The translations under genes were made by a program, and so were the position numbers. Shown in pieces: positions 10,251-19,174 of a stretch of DNA of 64,000 nucleotides (the first letter of the stretch is position 1; each line of letters begins with the position of its first letter). A model generated the notes under the pieces. It was not told where the DNA came from and did not search any database. It saw nothing but the letters and a program-made list of their open reading frames with translations. This stretch comes from Bacteroidota bacterium (lineage in GTDB: Bacteria > Bacteroidota > Bacteroidia > Bacteroidales > JAADJA01): positions 558,001-622,000 of the forward strand of contig JAHLKX010000001.1 in the NCBI GenBank assembly GCA_020444515.1, given 5' to 3'.

Positions 10251-10289
10251 GTGGTCAAAGTTCTATATTTTTTCGGATGATCACCGCAT

Positions 10290-10318
10290 AAAAAACCCGG
10301 ATTGCAAAAATCCGGGTT
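10290..10318 (-). terminator. Rho-independent terminator of the large surface-protein gene
   Basis: Perfect 9-bp stem (AACCCGGAT / ATCCGGGTT) with a 7-base loop. On the minus strand it ends in a run of T, about 20 bases after the stop of the 1048-residue protein. Confidence 0.85.
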
Positions 10319-10339
10319 AGTTGTCATTAAATATAAGTC

Positions 10340-13300
10340 CTATTCAGGAACCCAGGACTTATAAAAGATCTCATTTCCCTTGGCCGGAACCTGTCCGCCA
10401 CCTCCGAGATTGGGTTTCCAGAGATTCGTTTCATCGGTATTTTGAGTGAGGCCGTTCAAATCAAAGTCCCCTCCATCATATCCCGATGCACCCAGATCAT
10501 TTTTCCAGACAGCTGTTTCATCGGTATTTTGAACCAATCCATTGGCATTGCCATCTGCAGCGATCATGCCCCAAACACCAGGTTCAAGTTCTTTCACAGC
10601 GTTAACACCCCCATACGATTGCCCAGATGCGGATGTAAAATCCCATGAGTATGTTCCGCCGGATAATGTTAATCCTGTATTTGATATGATGCCAAGGTGA
10701 TTCCTGTGGAAAATCACTGCATATAAATTTTGAGTAAAACTGGCATTAAAAGTGAGCGGACTGAAACCATCCAATCCAACAACAGCGCCATTGTTGAGTA
10801 CAAAAGCTGCTTGTGTTCCAATGGCAGCAGCCGATGTGGCACTGGCAGGTGATGAGGCATCGCGCAGTTCAACCACCACCCAGTCAACCACATTGACCGG
10901 GATGGATGCCACTGACTCAGTTCCGGGATATTGCCAAACGGGATTGGTATTATCATAGTAAGGAATCGGCGGATTATAGGGCTGAGTTGTTGGGATGTAT
11001 CCAAAAGTATTTAATGAGGTTCCCATCGTATTGGTGGAAGTATTGTAAGGCCCTTCAAGCATTACTGCAAGGTCCAATACAAGGTCTGTTGGCATCACAT
11101 AAATGGTATAATCTTCTACCTGCCCGTAACTAAAGGTTTCACATGAAGTAGGGGTACTGCCAAATTTAATAAAGACCCGCATCCGTTTATTGCCTGGATC
11201 AATTCCTGAAGGTATGCTAATATTGGTATTTAACGTTCCCGGGCCAAATGTTGAACCAAGATCATAACTTTCACCAGGATCATCAAAATCACAGTCGTCA
11301 TTCCAATCAATAAATATCCAATAATATTCGGTCCATGTGCCCGTAGATCCGCAGGATACCGAGGCATTGTAAGTATTTCCCTGCTCAACATCAGTTGAAA
11401 TATAGGTGAAATCTTCATATCCGGCAATTGTATTGACTGAATTATTGATCGTATTAAAAGTTACATTGCTGATCCATTCTTCTGTGGCATTGTTTGAAGT
11501 TGCCGTACAGTATGTACAATTGGTAGCCCCGATATAGTTGATCTTTACTTCAGAATCACTTCCATAAGTATTGGTTGCGACCAATGTAACATTATAATTT
11601 CCAACTGCATTGAATTGCACCTGTGGGTTTTGTGAGTTTGGACCGGTTCCTCCCACATAGGTTATCGTAGCCGGATTAAATGACCAGACCCAAGATGTAG
11701 GTGCGTTGGTTGACAAGTCTGTAAAAGTTACCGTATTCCCAATAAAAGGATTAACAATATCTGCCACAAAATCAGCTACTGGTGGCGCCGGTTCAACAAC
11801 TTCGATGAACGCCTCCCTAATATGTACCGGCGTGCCGTTGGGCCCTTTACCGGTTACGGTCAGGGTGTAAAAGCCAGAGGGAACACTGTTATCCGTAACT
11901 TCTATTGGGATGGAACCGGGATAACTACTGAGTGTATTGCCCGCGGGGAAATTGATAGAAAAGGAACCGGAAGGTGGCGTTTCCATTGAAGCTGTAAATA
12001 TAACGTCATCCGTGTAGAGCTTAACATCAGGTACTTCGGCATAAACCGTATTAACGCCCTCCACTGATTTTCCGGCAGAGGTCAGTCTCATAGCATAATC
12101 GGGGAAATAGGCTGTAAAGCTGGCGAATGATCCCCATCTGAAATCGGCCCAGGCAGACATAGAAGTTACGGGATTCGATACAATGCCTGTATAATCACCC
12201 TGGTAGCGTGGTGTTCCACCGCCACCACAGGTCGAACAGTCGATCACCATTTTTTCATTTGAGATGGCCTTATTGGTAACAAAACTTACCCCTCCATTAT
12301 CCGAATAACTGGCATACATCATGGCACTATCGCTGGTTGGGGTATCACGGGTATCCATCCAATGCACATACAATCTTCCCGTGTTTACATCACACCAGAT
12401 AGCCGGCGCCCATTGATGGTTGTTTTGGGTGTTCACATCATCATTGACCTTAACCGCTGATGACCATGAACTTCCCGAATTGGTTGAATAGCGGCACCAG
12501 ATATCGGGTTTGTTGCCATCTCCTGCTGGCCAGTTGGAAGCATAGACTACATAAAGCCTTCCACGATACGGTCCATTGCTATTATCAGCTGCAATAAAAG
12601 GGTAGGGGCGGGTCCGCATGTTTTCAACTGAATTCCTTCCATTTACATAAGTACCAACATACCCTGCAAAGTTTTGATCTGATTTATAAGAAAAACTGGT
12701 TCCACCATTTGTAGACTGATAAAATGTATAGGTCGATGCATAGGATAGTCCGCTATTTGTAACCACATATACTGATCCTCCATCAGTTGTTCCGTTTGGT
12801 CCTACACATACCATCATGCCAGGGAGGGACTGAGTGGCAAATGTAGCGGTGTTGTTAAAAGTTGCACCAAGATTAGTACTTCTTGCAAAATTTCCTCCTG
12901 ATGAACTGGTCATTACAGTATAAATGTTATTTGAATAAGGGCCTGAAGTTTGGTCCGCAGCCATCCAGTTTTTATCTACGCCACTAATGGCCGTGGCAAC
13001 TGAGCTCCAGCTTGATCCGTTGTTAACTGAACTGGCAACAATACAACCAAGGATACTAGGAGAGCCATACATATTCTCATAATAAAGGTTGCCATCACTG
13101 TCGAAAGCTGTGAGTACATCTCCTCGAATGGTCGTTCCCCAGGCAACAGGAGTGGCATTATCCCAATCGTGACCATTTTGGGTTCGGTGTGTGTAGTCCG
13201 TATTAAAAGCACTGAAATATTCACCCGGAGCTGTAGGATTTTCGGAAATATGGCCCTCAGCAAAATCAACACCCAGGTAAAAATTATCATAATCATTCAC

Positions 13301-13486
13301 CGTAATTACCTGGGAGGGAGCTTTGCTTCCTTTTTGAATCTGGTCAATGTACCATTGGGGTATCTGATCCAGGTTCGGGTTATCTTCATATTGCTTTTTT
13401 TGTGATTGTCCGGTTATTGGCAATAGGATAGCCAAGATGAAGATTCCAAATAAGAATGCTGTTGAAAATGTTAGATTTTTTTTCAT
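10340..13486 (-). CDS. Large secreted BNR/PKD/GEVED protein with dockerin-like C-terminus
   Basis: A 1048-residue secreted protein. It has a signal peptide (residues 1-29), then a sialidase-like beta-propeller region (about 60-530) with Asp-box-like motifs such as STNSGSSWSS, STNGGTSF and SDNGGVSF. An Ig-like region (about 530-600), a PKD domain (about 600-690, WVWSFNP...NPQVQF...VTLVATN) and a GEVED domain (about 695-850, ending GQVEDYTIYV) follow. After these comes a conserved Bacteroidota module (VVDWVVVELRDA...HRNHLGI). The end has two tandem 14-residue calcium-loop-like repeats (DGNANGLVQNTDET and DFDLNGLTQNTDET). No canonical T9SS type A sorting domain is present. A surface adhesin or glycan-binding role is inferred; no catalytic residues were identified. 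Confidence 0.8.
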   Translation of the reverse strand: MKKNLTFSTAFLFGIFILAILLPITGQSQKKQYEDNPNLDQIPQWYIDQIQKGSKAPSQVITVNDYDNFYLGVDFAEGHISENPTAPGEYFSAFNTDYTHRTQNGHDWDNATPVAWGTTIRGDVLTAFDSDGNLYYENMYGSPSILGCIVASSVNNGSSWSSVATAISGVDKNWMAADQTSGPYSNNIYTVMTSSSGGNFARSTNLGATFNNTATFATQSLPGMMVCVGPNGTTDGGSVYVVTNSGLSYASTYTFYQSTNGGTSFSYKSDQNFAGYVGTYVNGRNSVENMRTRPYPFIAADNSNGPYRGRLYVVYASNWPAGDGNKPDIWCRYSTNSGSSWSSAVKVNDDVNTQNNHQWAPAIWCDVNTGRLYVHWMDTRDTPTSDSAMMYASYSDNGGVSFVTNKAISNEKMVIDCSTCGGGGTPRYQGDYTGIVSNPVTSMSAWADFRWGSFASFTAYFPDYAMRLTSAGKSVEGVNTVYAEVPDVKLYTDDVIFTASMETPPSGSFSINFPAGNTLSSYPGSIPIEVTDNSVPSGFYTLTVTGKGPNGTPVHIREAFIEVVEPAPPVADFVADIVNPFIGNTVTFTDLSTNAPTSWVWSFNPATITYVGGTGPNSQNPQVQFNAVGNYNVTLVATNTYGSDSEVKINYIGATNCTYCTATSNNATEEWISNVTFNTINNSVNTIAGYEDFTYISTDVEQGNTYNASVSCGSTGTWTEYYWIFIDWNDDCDFDDPGESYDLGSTFGPGTLNTNISIPSGIDPGNKRMRVFIKFGSTPTSCETFSYGQVEDYTIYVMPTDLVLDLAVMLEGPYNTSTNTMGTSLNTFGYIPTTQPYNPPIPYYDNTNPVWQYPGTESVASIPVNVVDWVVVELRDASSPASATSAAAIGTQAAFVLNNGAVVGLDGFSPLTFNASFTQNLYAVIFHRNHLGIISNTGLTLSGGTYSWDFTSASGQSYGGVNAVKELEPGVWGMIAADGNANGLVQNTDETAVWKNDLGASGYDGGDFDLNGLTQNTDETNLWKPNLGGGGQVPAKGNEIFYKSWVPE

Positions 13487-13646
13487 AAGGAAAGTTTTAA
13501 TGAGTGCAAGGGATAGATTAATTTATTTTAATTGCAGCTAATTTCTGTAATTTTTTAATGCCTGAAAGCCAATCAGCCTTTCACTTACCAACAAACATAT
13601 TTTAATAACTAAAAAAAATTATAACAGCATTGAACCCTTGATCCTA

Positions 13647-13667
13647 TTATTTGTTTACAACAAATAA
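13647..13667. promoter_or_regulatory. Candidate MarR operator (perfect palindrome)
   Basis: Perfect inverted repeat with 9-base arms TTATTTGTT and AACAAATAA around TAC, ending 20 bases before the MarR start codon. Size, symmetry and position fit the 18-24 bp operators bound by dimeric MarR proteins. Autoregulation of the MarR-YceI pair is inferred. Confidence 0.6.
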
Positions 13668-13687
13668 CGTGGTGAACAAATATTAGA

Positions 13688-14125
13688 ATGAGAGATTTGG
13701 CAAAAGATAATCCTTACATGAAAATGGTGGTGAATATACTCCGGACCGGGAATATCATTGACCACAAGGTAACAGAAGTACTGCGTAATTTTGATATTAC
13801 CCATATCCAGTTTAATATACTTCGGATATTGGAAGCTCGTCACCCTGAAAAACTATCGGTTGGCGAAATCAATAATGGATTGCTTTTCCCGACATCAGAC
13901 GTTACCCGATTGCTCGACAGACTCGAAAAACGATCATTGATCAACCGTATTGCGTGTCCAAAAAACCGCAGAAAGATGGATATATCGATTACAGAGAAAG
14001 GAATTCAAAAGATTAACGAAACATTGCCCGAAATCGAAAAAGTATTGATGGGTTATTATAGTGATCGAGTCAATGAAACTGAGCGGGATATAGTGATCGA
14101 CGTGCTTAAAAGATTAAATGTTTAA
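13688..14125 (+). CDS. MarR family transcriptional regulator
   Basis: A 145-residue winged-helix protein. It has N- and C-terminal dimerisation helices, a central recognition region (EINNGLLFPTSDVTRLLDRLEKRSLI) and a basic wing (RIACPKNRRKMDISITEKG), all typical of MarR. MarR proteins repress nearby genes and release DNA on binding phenolic or other small ligands, or on oxidation. The YceI gene starts 36 bases after its stop and the two share no terminator, so they probably form one unit controlled from the palindrome just upstream. Confidence 0.85.
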   Translation: MRDLAKDNPYMKMVVNILRTGNIIDHKVTEVLRNFDITHIQFNILRILEARHPEKLSVGEINNGLLFPTSDVTRLLDRLEKRSLINRIACPKNRRKMDISITEKGIQKINETLPEIEKVLMGYYSDRVNETERDIVIDVLKRLNV

Positions 14126-14161
14126 ATAAATTAAATAAATAATAATTATAATTTTAAAACT

Positions 14162-14800
14162 ATGAAAACAAACAAATTGTTCTATGTAATGATGTTAGCT
14201 GGGGGTCTCTTTATAGCTTCCTGTTCTAACAATAGTGAGACCAACACTGATTCAGCCTCCGCTGACAGCAATGAAACACTAAAAATAAGCAACGTGGAAA
14301 TTATTCCATCAGATAGCCGGGTATTTTGGAAAGGTGAAATGCTGGGTATTTATTCCCACTCAGGCACAGTTGACCTGACATCTTCTGACATTAAATTGGA
14401 CAACGGAAAAATCACAGGTGGCAGTTTTACCGTTGACCTCAGTACGATGATTCCTACGGATGAAAACTATAACCCTGAAGAGGGAAGCACCCCTGAAAAA
14501 TTGGTAGGGCATCTTTCTTCTCCGGATTTTTTCGATGTAGAAAACCATCCGACTGCGAAATTTGAAATCACCCGTGTTGATGGAAACACTGCCTACGGTA
14601 TGTTAACGGTACGCGGAAAAACAAATGAAGAAAAGGTGGAAAATATCAATATCAGGGAAATGGACGGAAACGTTGTCATTTCAGGCGATCTTGCTTTCGA
14701 TCGTAAAAAGTATGATGTTTCCTGGGATTCACCTGTGCAAGACAGGGTGCTTTCCAATAACATCGAAGTAAAAGTGGAATTGGTTGGAACCAAGGGATAA
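14162..14800 (+). CDS. YceI family lipoprotein
   Basis: A 212-residue protein with a lipoprotein signal (lipobox IASC, Cys21), a Ser/Asn/Thr-rich linker to about residue 40, and a YceI lipocalin-like beta barrel. The barrel shows VFWKGEMLGIYSHSGTVDL, LSSPDFFDVENHPTAKFEI and GMLTVRGKTNE. YceI barrels bind long isoprenoid chains such as polyprenols or quinones, and bacterial members are often stress-induced. The pairing with MarR suggests ligand-responsive induction. A strong terminator follows. Confidence 0.85.
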   Translation: MKTNKLFYVMMLAGGLFIASCSNNSETNTDSASADSNETLKISNVEIIPSDSRVFWKGEMLGIYSHSGTVDLTSSDIKLDNGKITGGSFTVDLSTMIPTDENYNPEEGSTPEKLVGHLSSPDFFDVENHPTAKFEITRVDGNTAYGMLTVRGKTNEEKVENINIREMDGNVVISGDLAFDRKKYDVSWDSPVQDRVLSNNIEVKVELVGTKG

Positions 14801-14852
14801 CATGTGTTGACAGCATGATTAACAGTTAATCAATCCGATCAATCTGATCTAT

Positions 14853-14889
14853 ACAACCCCTTCGGAATCCGAAGGGGTTGTTCATTTTT
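14853..14889 (+). terminator. Rho-independent terminator after YceI gene
   Basis: A 13-bp perfect stem (ACAACCCCTTCGG with its complement) around a 3-base loop, followed by TCATTTTTC. It ends the MarR-YceI unit. Confidence 0.85.
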
Positions 14890-14987
14890 CTTTGCATCCA
14901 TTTTAATTAAATGTATCTTTATCGCCATGATAGCAGTATTTTTTTACTGATCCTTAATTAATGATATTTTACAAAAACAGACAATTG

Positions 14988-16715
14988 ATGAATTACAATT
15001 ACTTTAATTTGGTTTCAAAGGGAATCCTGTCAGCTTTCCTGATTCTATTCGCTTCAAATTTAGCTTATTCCCAGCAATTCAGACCGCAATCGGCCAAAGA
15101 TATTCCACCGCCACATGAAGTCGCAGAGGGCGATTATCAATACATTCCTCGAAGTTCGATGCCTAAATCGCCGGCCTATAAGTTTTCAATACCGGGGTTT
15201 TTTATGGTGCAAGTGAATGTGGATGAAGAAGGTAATAATATTGTTGGTGATGCGGCCAATGAGCCTTCCATTGCCGTTGATCCCAATGATCCCAATAAAA
15301 TGGCCATTGGCTGGCGTCAATTTGCAACAGTGAATAATAATTTCAGGCAGGCCGGTTACGGATATTCTGCCGATGGAGGACAAACCTGGACATTCCCGGA
15401 AGTCATTGACCCTGGCGTTTTTCGTTCAGATCCTGTTCTGGTGTCAGATTCTGAAGGAAATTTCTTTTACAACAGCCTGACCGTTGAGTTTGATGAATAT
15501 TCCTGTGATGTATATAAATCAATCGATGGTGGTGCTACTTGGGATGCTGGTACTTATGCCTATGGCGGTGATAAACAATGGATGACCGTTGACAATTCAG
15601 AGAGCATCGGTTCGGGTAACCTCTATGCCTTCTGGACTTCTTCCTACAGCATTTGTGAACCCGATTTTTTTACCAGGTCTACTGACTCCGGTCTTTCATG
15701 GGAATATTGCATTTCAGTGAATGGAAATCCCTATTGGGGTACACTTACTACAGATTCTCAGGGGAACCTCTATGTTGCCGGAATGCAATGGAACGGTTTT
15801 GTGGTGGTCAAGTCTTCCAATGCAAAAGATCCTGAAGCTGATATTTGGTGGGATTTTGACATCCCTGTTGATTTGGATGGTTCACTGGTCGGATTTGGAG
15901 GATATGATTGTCCCAATCCCTCAGGATTGCTGGGTCAAACCATCATTGATGCCGATAGGAGTGGAGGCCAGTATGATGGGAACATCTATATTTTAGCTTC
16001 GGTAGAAAGGAACTCCAATGCTGATCCCTGTGATGTTATGTTCACGAGAAGTACCAACGGAGGACTTTCATGGAGCACTCCCATAAGGATCAATGATGAT
16101 CCATCAAATCAAGCCTATCAGTGGTTCGGAACTATGTCGGTGGCCCCAAATGGCCGGATTGATGCGGTGTGGTTGGATACCCGCGAAGTTCTCGGTGATG
16201 TTTGGTCATCATTATATTATTGTTATTCTGAAGATGGCGGTTTAACCTGGGTGGAAAATATTAAATTGAGTGAATCATTCAACCCACATTTGGGATGGCC
16301 ACAACAGGATAAAATGGGTGATTATTTCGACATGATTTCGGATGAAAATGGTGCTCATCTGGCCTGGGCGGGTACATTCAATGGTGAACAGGATGTATAT
16401 TATGCTTATATCTCAATGGAAACCACTGGAATAGCCCAAAATCAATCAGCGACCTCCATGATACTGGAACAAAACTATCCCAATCCGTTCAAAGGCGAAA
16501 CTCAAATTCAATATGTCCTTCATCAATCGGGACCTGTTTCGTTGCACATTACTGATCTGCAGGGAAGGGTAGTGGCCAATCTGGTAAATGAGGTTCAAGT
16601 TGCGGGCCAGTATCAGGTGCTATTCAACGCATCAGATCTGCCTGATGGAGTTTATTATTACACATTGGTCACCAACGCTGGTAGAAATACAAAAAAAATG
16701 ATCGTTCTGAAATAA
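14988..16715 (+). CDS. T9SS-exported BNR/sialidase-fold protein
   Basis: About 575 residues from the ATG at 14988, chosen because the signal peptide (ending LAYSQQ) follows it directly; an in-frame ATG nine codons upstream is possible. The body is a beta-propeller with repeated Asp-box motifs (SADGGQTW, SIDGGATW, STDSGLSW, STNGGLSW, SEDGGLTW). It ends in a typical T9SS type A sorting domain (LEQNYPNPF ... LPDGVYYYTL ... KMIVLK). The Asp-box fold is shared by sialidases and many non-catalytic proteins; the sialidase Arg triad was not identified, so an enzymatic call is not made. Export across the outer membrane by T9SS is well supported. Confidence 0.85.
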   Translation: MNYNYFNLVSKGILSAFLILFASNLAYSQQFRPQSAKDIPPPHEVAEGDYQYIPRSSMPKSPAYKFSIPGFFMVQVNVDEEGNNIVGDAANEPSIAVDPNDPNKMAIGWRQFATVNNNFRQAGYGYSADGGQTWTFPEVIDPGVFRSDPVLVSDSEGNFFYNSLTVEFDEYSCDVYKSIDGGATWDAGTYAYGGDKQWMTVDNSESIGSGNLYAFWTSSYSICEPDFFTRSTDSGLSWEYCISVNGNPYWGTLTTDSQGNLYVAGMQWNGFVVVKSSNAKDPEADIWWDFDIPVDLDGSLVGFGGYDCPNPSGLLGQTIIDADRSGGQYDGNIYILASVERNSNADPCDVMFTRSTNGGLSWSTPIRINDDPSNQAYQWFGTMSVAPNGRIDAVWLDTREVLGDVWSSLYYCYSEDGGLTWVENIKLSESFNPHLGWPQQDKMGDYFDMISDENGAHLAWAGTFNGEQDVYYAYISMETTGIAQNQSATSMILEQNYPNPFKGETQIQYVLHQSGPVSLHITDLQGRVVANLVNEVQVAGQYQVLFNASDLPDGVYYYTLVTNAGRNTKKMIVLK

Positions 16716-16728
16716 AAATCTACAGACC

Positions 16729-17034
16729 ATGAAAGAAAAACCAAATCATTACGAAAAGGTTAAAAAATATCATCCTGAATACATGGAAGCTGTTGAACGA
16801 CTTGGAAATACAACCAAATCAGGCCCTTTGAACGAAAAAGATGCACAGCTCATTCAACTGGCTGCCTCCATTTCTATACGATCGGAAGGAGCTACCCACA
16901 GCCATACAAAAAGAGCGCTTGAAGCCGGAGCTACGGTGGAGGAGATCAGGCAAACCGTATTATTGCTTACCAATACCATCGGTTTTCCCAGTGTAATGGC
17001 AGGCATGACGTGGGTGAATGACGTTTTGGGATAA
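16729..17034 (+). CDS. Carboxymuconolactone decarboxylase (CMD/AhpD-like) family protein
   Basis: A 101-residue all-helical protein with the CMD pattern (ERLGN, LIQLAASISIRSEG, HSHTKRALEAGATVEEIRQTVLL). AhpD-type members use a CXXC pair just before the conserved His for peroxide or disulfide chemistry. This protein contains no cysteine in that position (EGATHSH), so thiol peroxidase-reductase activity is unlikely. The gene begins 13 bases after the preceding BNR gene and may be cotranscribed with it, but no functional link is apparent. Confidence 0.75.
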   Translation: MKEKPNHYEKVKKYHPEYMEAVERLGNTTKSGPLNEKDAQLIQLAASISIRSEGATHSHTKRALEAGATVEEIRQTVLLLTNTIGFPSVMAGMTWVNDVLG

Positions 17035-17081
17035 TTGTTGACACTTTGGAAAACATTTGATTTCATTGAGGAAACCGTCGG

Positions 17082-17300
17082 TTACCTTTCCTTGTTGACT
17101 TTTTTTCTATTATTTCGACGAATCAGATAGAAGCCCACAACGATCGCTATGGGAATGATAATAAATACTATAATATTTACTGCATTAAAATGAACCGGGT
17201 CATGCTCAGTGGAGGGATAATGAGTTGGATTTTGCCCGTGAACACCGACAAATAAAATATAGAAAATACCAGTTAATATTGCAGATCCTGCCTTTTTCAT
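17082..17300 (-). CDS. Small single-span membrane protein, unknown
   Basis: About 72 residues from the ATG at 17300, which gives a signal-peptide-like start (MKKAGSAILTGIFYILFVG, then HGQ). The mature part has a short His/Pro-rich segment (THYPSTEHDPVHF), one strong membrane helix (VNIIVFIIIPIAIVVGFYLI) and a basic tail (RRNNRKKVNKER). I recognise no family. Small proteins of this layout are common in Bacteroidota, but their function is not established. Confidence 0.5.
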   Translation of the reverse strand: MKKAGSAILTGIFYILFVGVHGQNPTHYPSTEHDPVHFNAVNIIVFIIIPIAIVVGFYLIRRNNRKKVNKER

Positions 17301-17639
17301 TGTCTTAAATTTACAGCACATATATACTATAGCAAATCTATCCATGATTTTGTTCAAAATAAATTTGATTGGCTGTCATTAAACAAGGTGATATTTGTCA
17401 CATCTTTTAGGTGATCAGAGAAAATTTATTCAATAAAAATTAAAGGCCTTTTGGCTCATAAAGGCCATATTATTAAATAATTATAGTAGAGTTTGATCAT
17501 ATAATGATCAAACATTATTTTTAAGTTAGAAGATAAATCCCATGATATCATCATTATTTTTTCTTGATCCATATTAAAGAATTATGGATATTCGCTAGGG
17601 TAAAACATGTTCTTTTCTTTACCATTTATCCTATGATCA
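17301..17639. other. Divergent intergenic region before the cytochrome locus
   Basis: A 339-base AT-rich region between the small membrane protein (minus) and the PsiE-like gene (plus). It contains three dyads: a weak hairpin GGCCTTT/AAAGGCC (17445-17466), a perfect 10-bp palindrome (17491-17513, listed separately) and ATCCATA/TATGGAT (17567-17589). It probably holds the promoter and regulatory sites of the cytochrome operon. No coding potential seen. Confidence 0.5.
17491..17513. promoter_or_regulatory. Perfect 10-bp inverted repeat upstream of the cytochrome operon
   Basis: Arms GTTTGATCAT and ATGATCAAAC around ATA, 126 bases before the PsiE-like start. The half-site TTGAT resembles FNR/CRP-family half-sites, but the spacing between TTGAT and ATCAA is 9 rather than 4. 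It could be an operator, or the stem of an attenuating hairpin since ATTATTTTT follows. Confidence 0.4.
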
Positions 17640-18074
17640 ATGCAAACCAATCCAAAAATTGATAAAACGATTACCGCCGGTGAAAACATTATCTATATCG
17701 TCATCATCGTTTTGCTTTTTGCCAGTGCAGCGCTATTAATCTATGACGAGATCAGAACTTTCTTGCATGTCACCAGCGATACATTTGGAATAAAATTGAT
17801 CATTGAGATCATCGCAAAAACCCTCCTCTTGTTAATGATCATTGAGATTCTGACTACTGTAAGGATTTCTATACGTGAGCATAGCCTCAGTGCTGAACCA
17901 TTTTTAATAGTTGGGCTGATTGCTTCCATTCGAAGAATATTAATTATCAGTGTTGAAACTGCCTATGTTCCCGAGCATTTCAATCATTTCATGATAGAAA
18001 TCGGCGTACTCACTGTTCTAATTTTCATCTTTATTATCTCCATCGTTTTATTGCGCAAACACAATGTCAAATAA
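17640..18074 (+). CDS. PsiE-like membrane protein
   Basis: A 144-residue protein with four predicted membrane helices and the PsiE-family signature EPFLIVGLIASIRRILIIS in the second half. PsiE was named for phosphate-starvation induction in E. coli; its molecular role is unknown. It is 23 bases upstream of the bd-like subunit gene and most likely its first operon partner, suggesting an accessory role for the membrane complex (inference). Confidence 0.7.
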   Translation: MQTNPKIDKTITAGENIIYIVIIVLLFASAALLIYDEIRTFLHVTSDTFGIKLIIEIIAKTLLLLMIIEILTTVRISIREHSLSAEPFLIVGLIASIRRILIISVETAYVPEHFNHFMIEIGVLTVLIFIFIISIVLLRKHNVK

Positions 18075-18097
18075 CCAAAATATCTAAATCAAACGTC

Positions 18098-19174
18098 ATG
18101 GATCCAAACACCTTAATTCCTACTCCAGATGCCATCCCGGCGCCTCCTTGGGTATTTATTGTCTTGGAGCAATTGTTGTTTCTGCTTCACATTCTTGTTA
18201 TCAATGCTGTTCTTGGGGGATTGCTAATTCTTTTAATCTCTCGGTTCAGAAAGCAAACAGTTCCCGATCAATCAGATTCAGGACAACCCGTTGCCAAAAA
18301 GCTCCCGATTTTAATAGCCCTGGGAATCAACTTCGGTATACCGCCTTTGCTTTTTTTACAAGTGGTTTACGGTCATTTATTCTATTCCAGTTCAGTGTTA
18401 ATGGGTACTTACTGGATTTTGATTATTCCTGTTCTGATTTTGGCCTATTATGGAGCTTACATTCATTCCGTTAAGTTTATAACGGCACCATGGTTTTCTA
18501 AGTCAGCCCTGGTTGTCGCGGTCATATTCATACTTTATGTAGGATTCATGCTGGTAAACAATAATTCCCTCATGGAGCAACCCGAAAAGTGGAGTGCCTA
18601 TTTTGAAAACAGGGGCGGTACCATTTTGAATTTGACTGATCCTGCTTTTATTCCCCGTTATCTGCATTTTATTGTTGCATCATTGGCTGTCGGCGGATTA
18701 CTTTATGCGCTTATTTACAAATTTAGTAAGAACTCCACGGAGAAAGACCAAAGGATCAAACAGGGACTGTTGATCTTTGCGATTGCTACTTCGATACAGG
18801 TTGTGGTTGGATTCTGGTATTTACTTTCCATCCCATCTGATTTTATGCCCAATTTCATGGGACAGGATCTTTTTAGCACCATCATGCTGATGGTTGGTAT
18901 CGCAGCGGGAATAGCTTCCCTGGTTTTTGGTTTTTTAGGAAAACTGAATGCAGCCATTGCACATTTGGTGATTACCGTTATCGCCATGATCATCAACCGT
19001 TTTAATCTCCGGATGATGTATTTGAGCGACAATTTTCAATTGAATCAATTAACACTTTCACCTCAATATGGATTACTCATTTTATTCATTTTCATTTTGT
19101 TGATAGGGGTGGGGTCGATCATTTACATGCTAAAAGTCAGTTCCACTAAAACAGAAAGGGAGGTATCATCATGA
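18098..19174 (+). CDS. Cytochrome bd-like (CydA-half-like) membrane subunit
   Basis: A 358-residue polytopic membrane protein of about 8-9 helices without CXXCH motifs. Its layout follows the N-terminal half of CydA. A first helix carries His31 (LLFLLHILVINAVLGG), where CydA has the heme ligand of AMYHFLFVP. GINFG at 77-81 matches CydA's GINFALG. DPAFIPRYLHFIVASLAVGG has His190, where CydA has its b558 ligand (VHTVASGYVTG). It lacks the acidic pair of CydA's third/fourth helices and the Q-loop. The 4-base overlap (ATGA) with the next gene implies coupled translation and a heterodimer. Heme b binding is inferred from the two aligned His residues. Confidence 0.65.
   Translation: MDPNTLIPTPDAIPAPPWVFIVLEQLLFLLHILVINAVLGGLLILLISRFRKQTVPDQSDSGQPVAKKLPILIALGINFGIPPLLFLQVVYGHLFYSSSVLMGTYWILIIPVLILAYYGAYIHSVKFITAPWFSKSALVVAVIFILYVGFMLVNNNSLMEQPEKWSAYFENRGGTILNLTDPAFIPRYLHFIVASLAVGGLLYALIYKFSKNSTEKDQRIKQGLLIFAIATSIQVVVGFWYLLSIPSDFMPNFMGQDLFSTIMLMVGIAAGIASLVFGFLGKLNAAIAHLVITVIAMIINRFNLRMMYLSDNFQLNQLTLSPQYGLLILFIFILLIGVGSIIYMLKVSSTKTEREVSS

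Noticed and set aside
17445-17466. Intrinsic terminator GGCCTTT/AAAGGCC
   Set aside because: Stem of 7 bp without a proper T-run on either strand and not near a gene end in the right direction.
17491-17513. FNR box
   Set aside because: TTGAT and ATCAA half-sites are present, but the spacing is 9 bases rather than the 4 needed for a standard FNR/CRP site; kept only as a generic palindrome.
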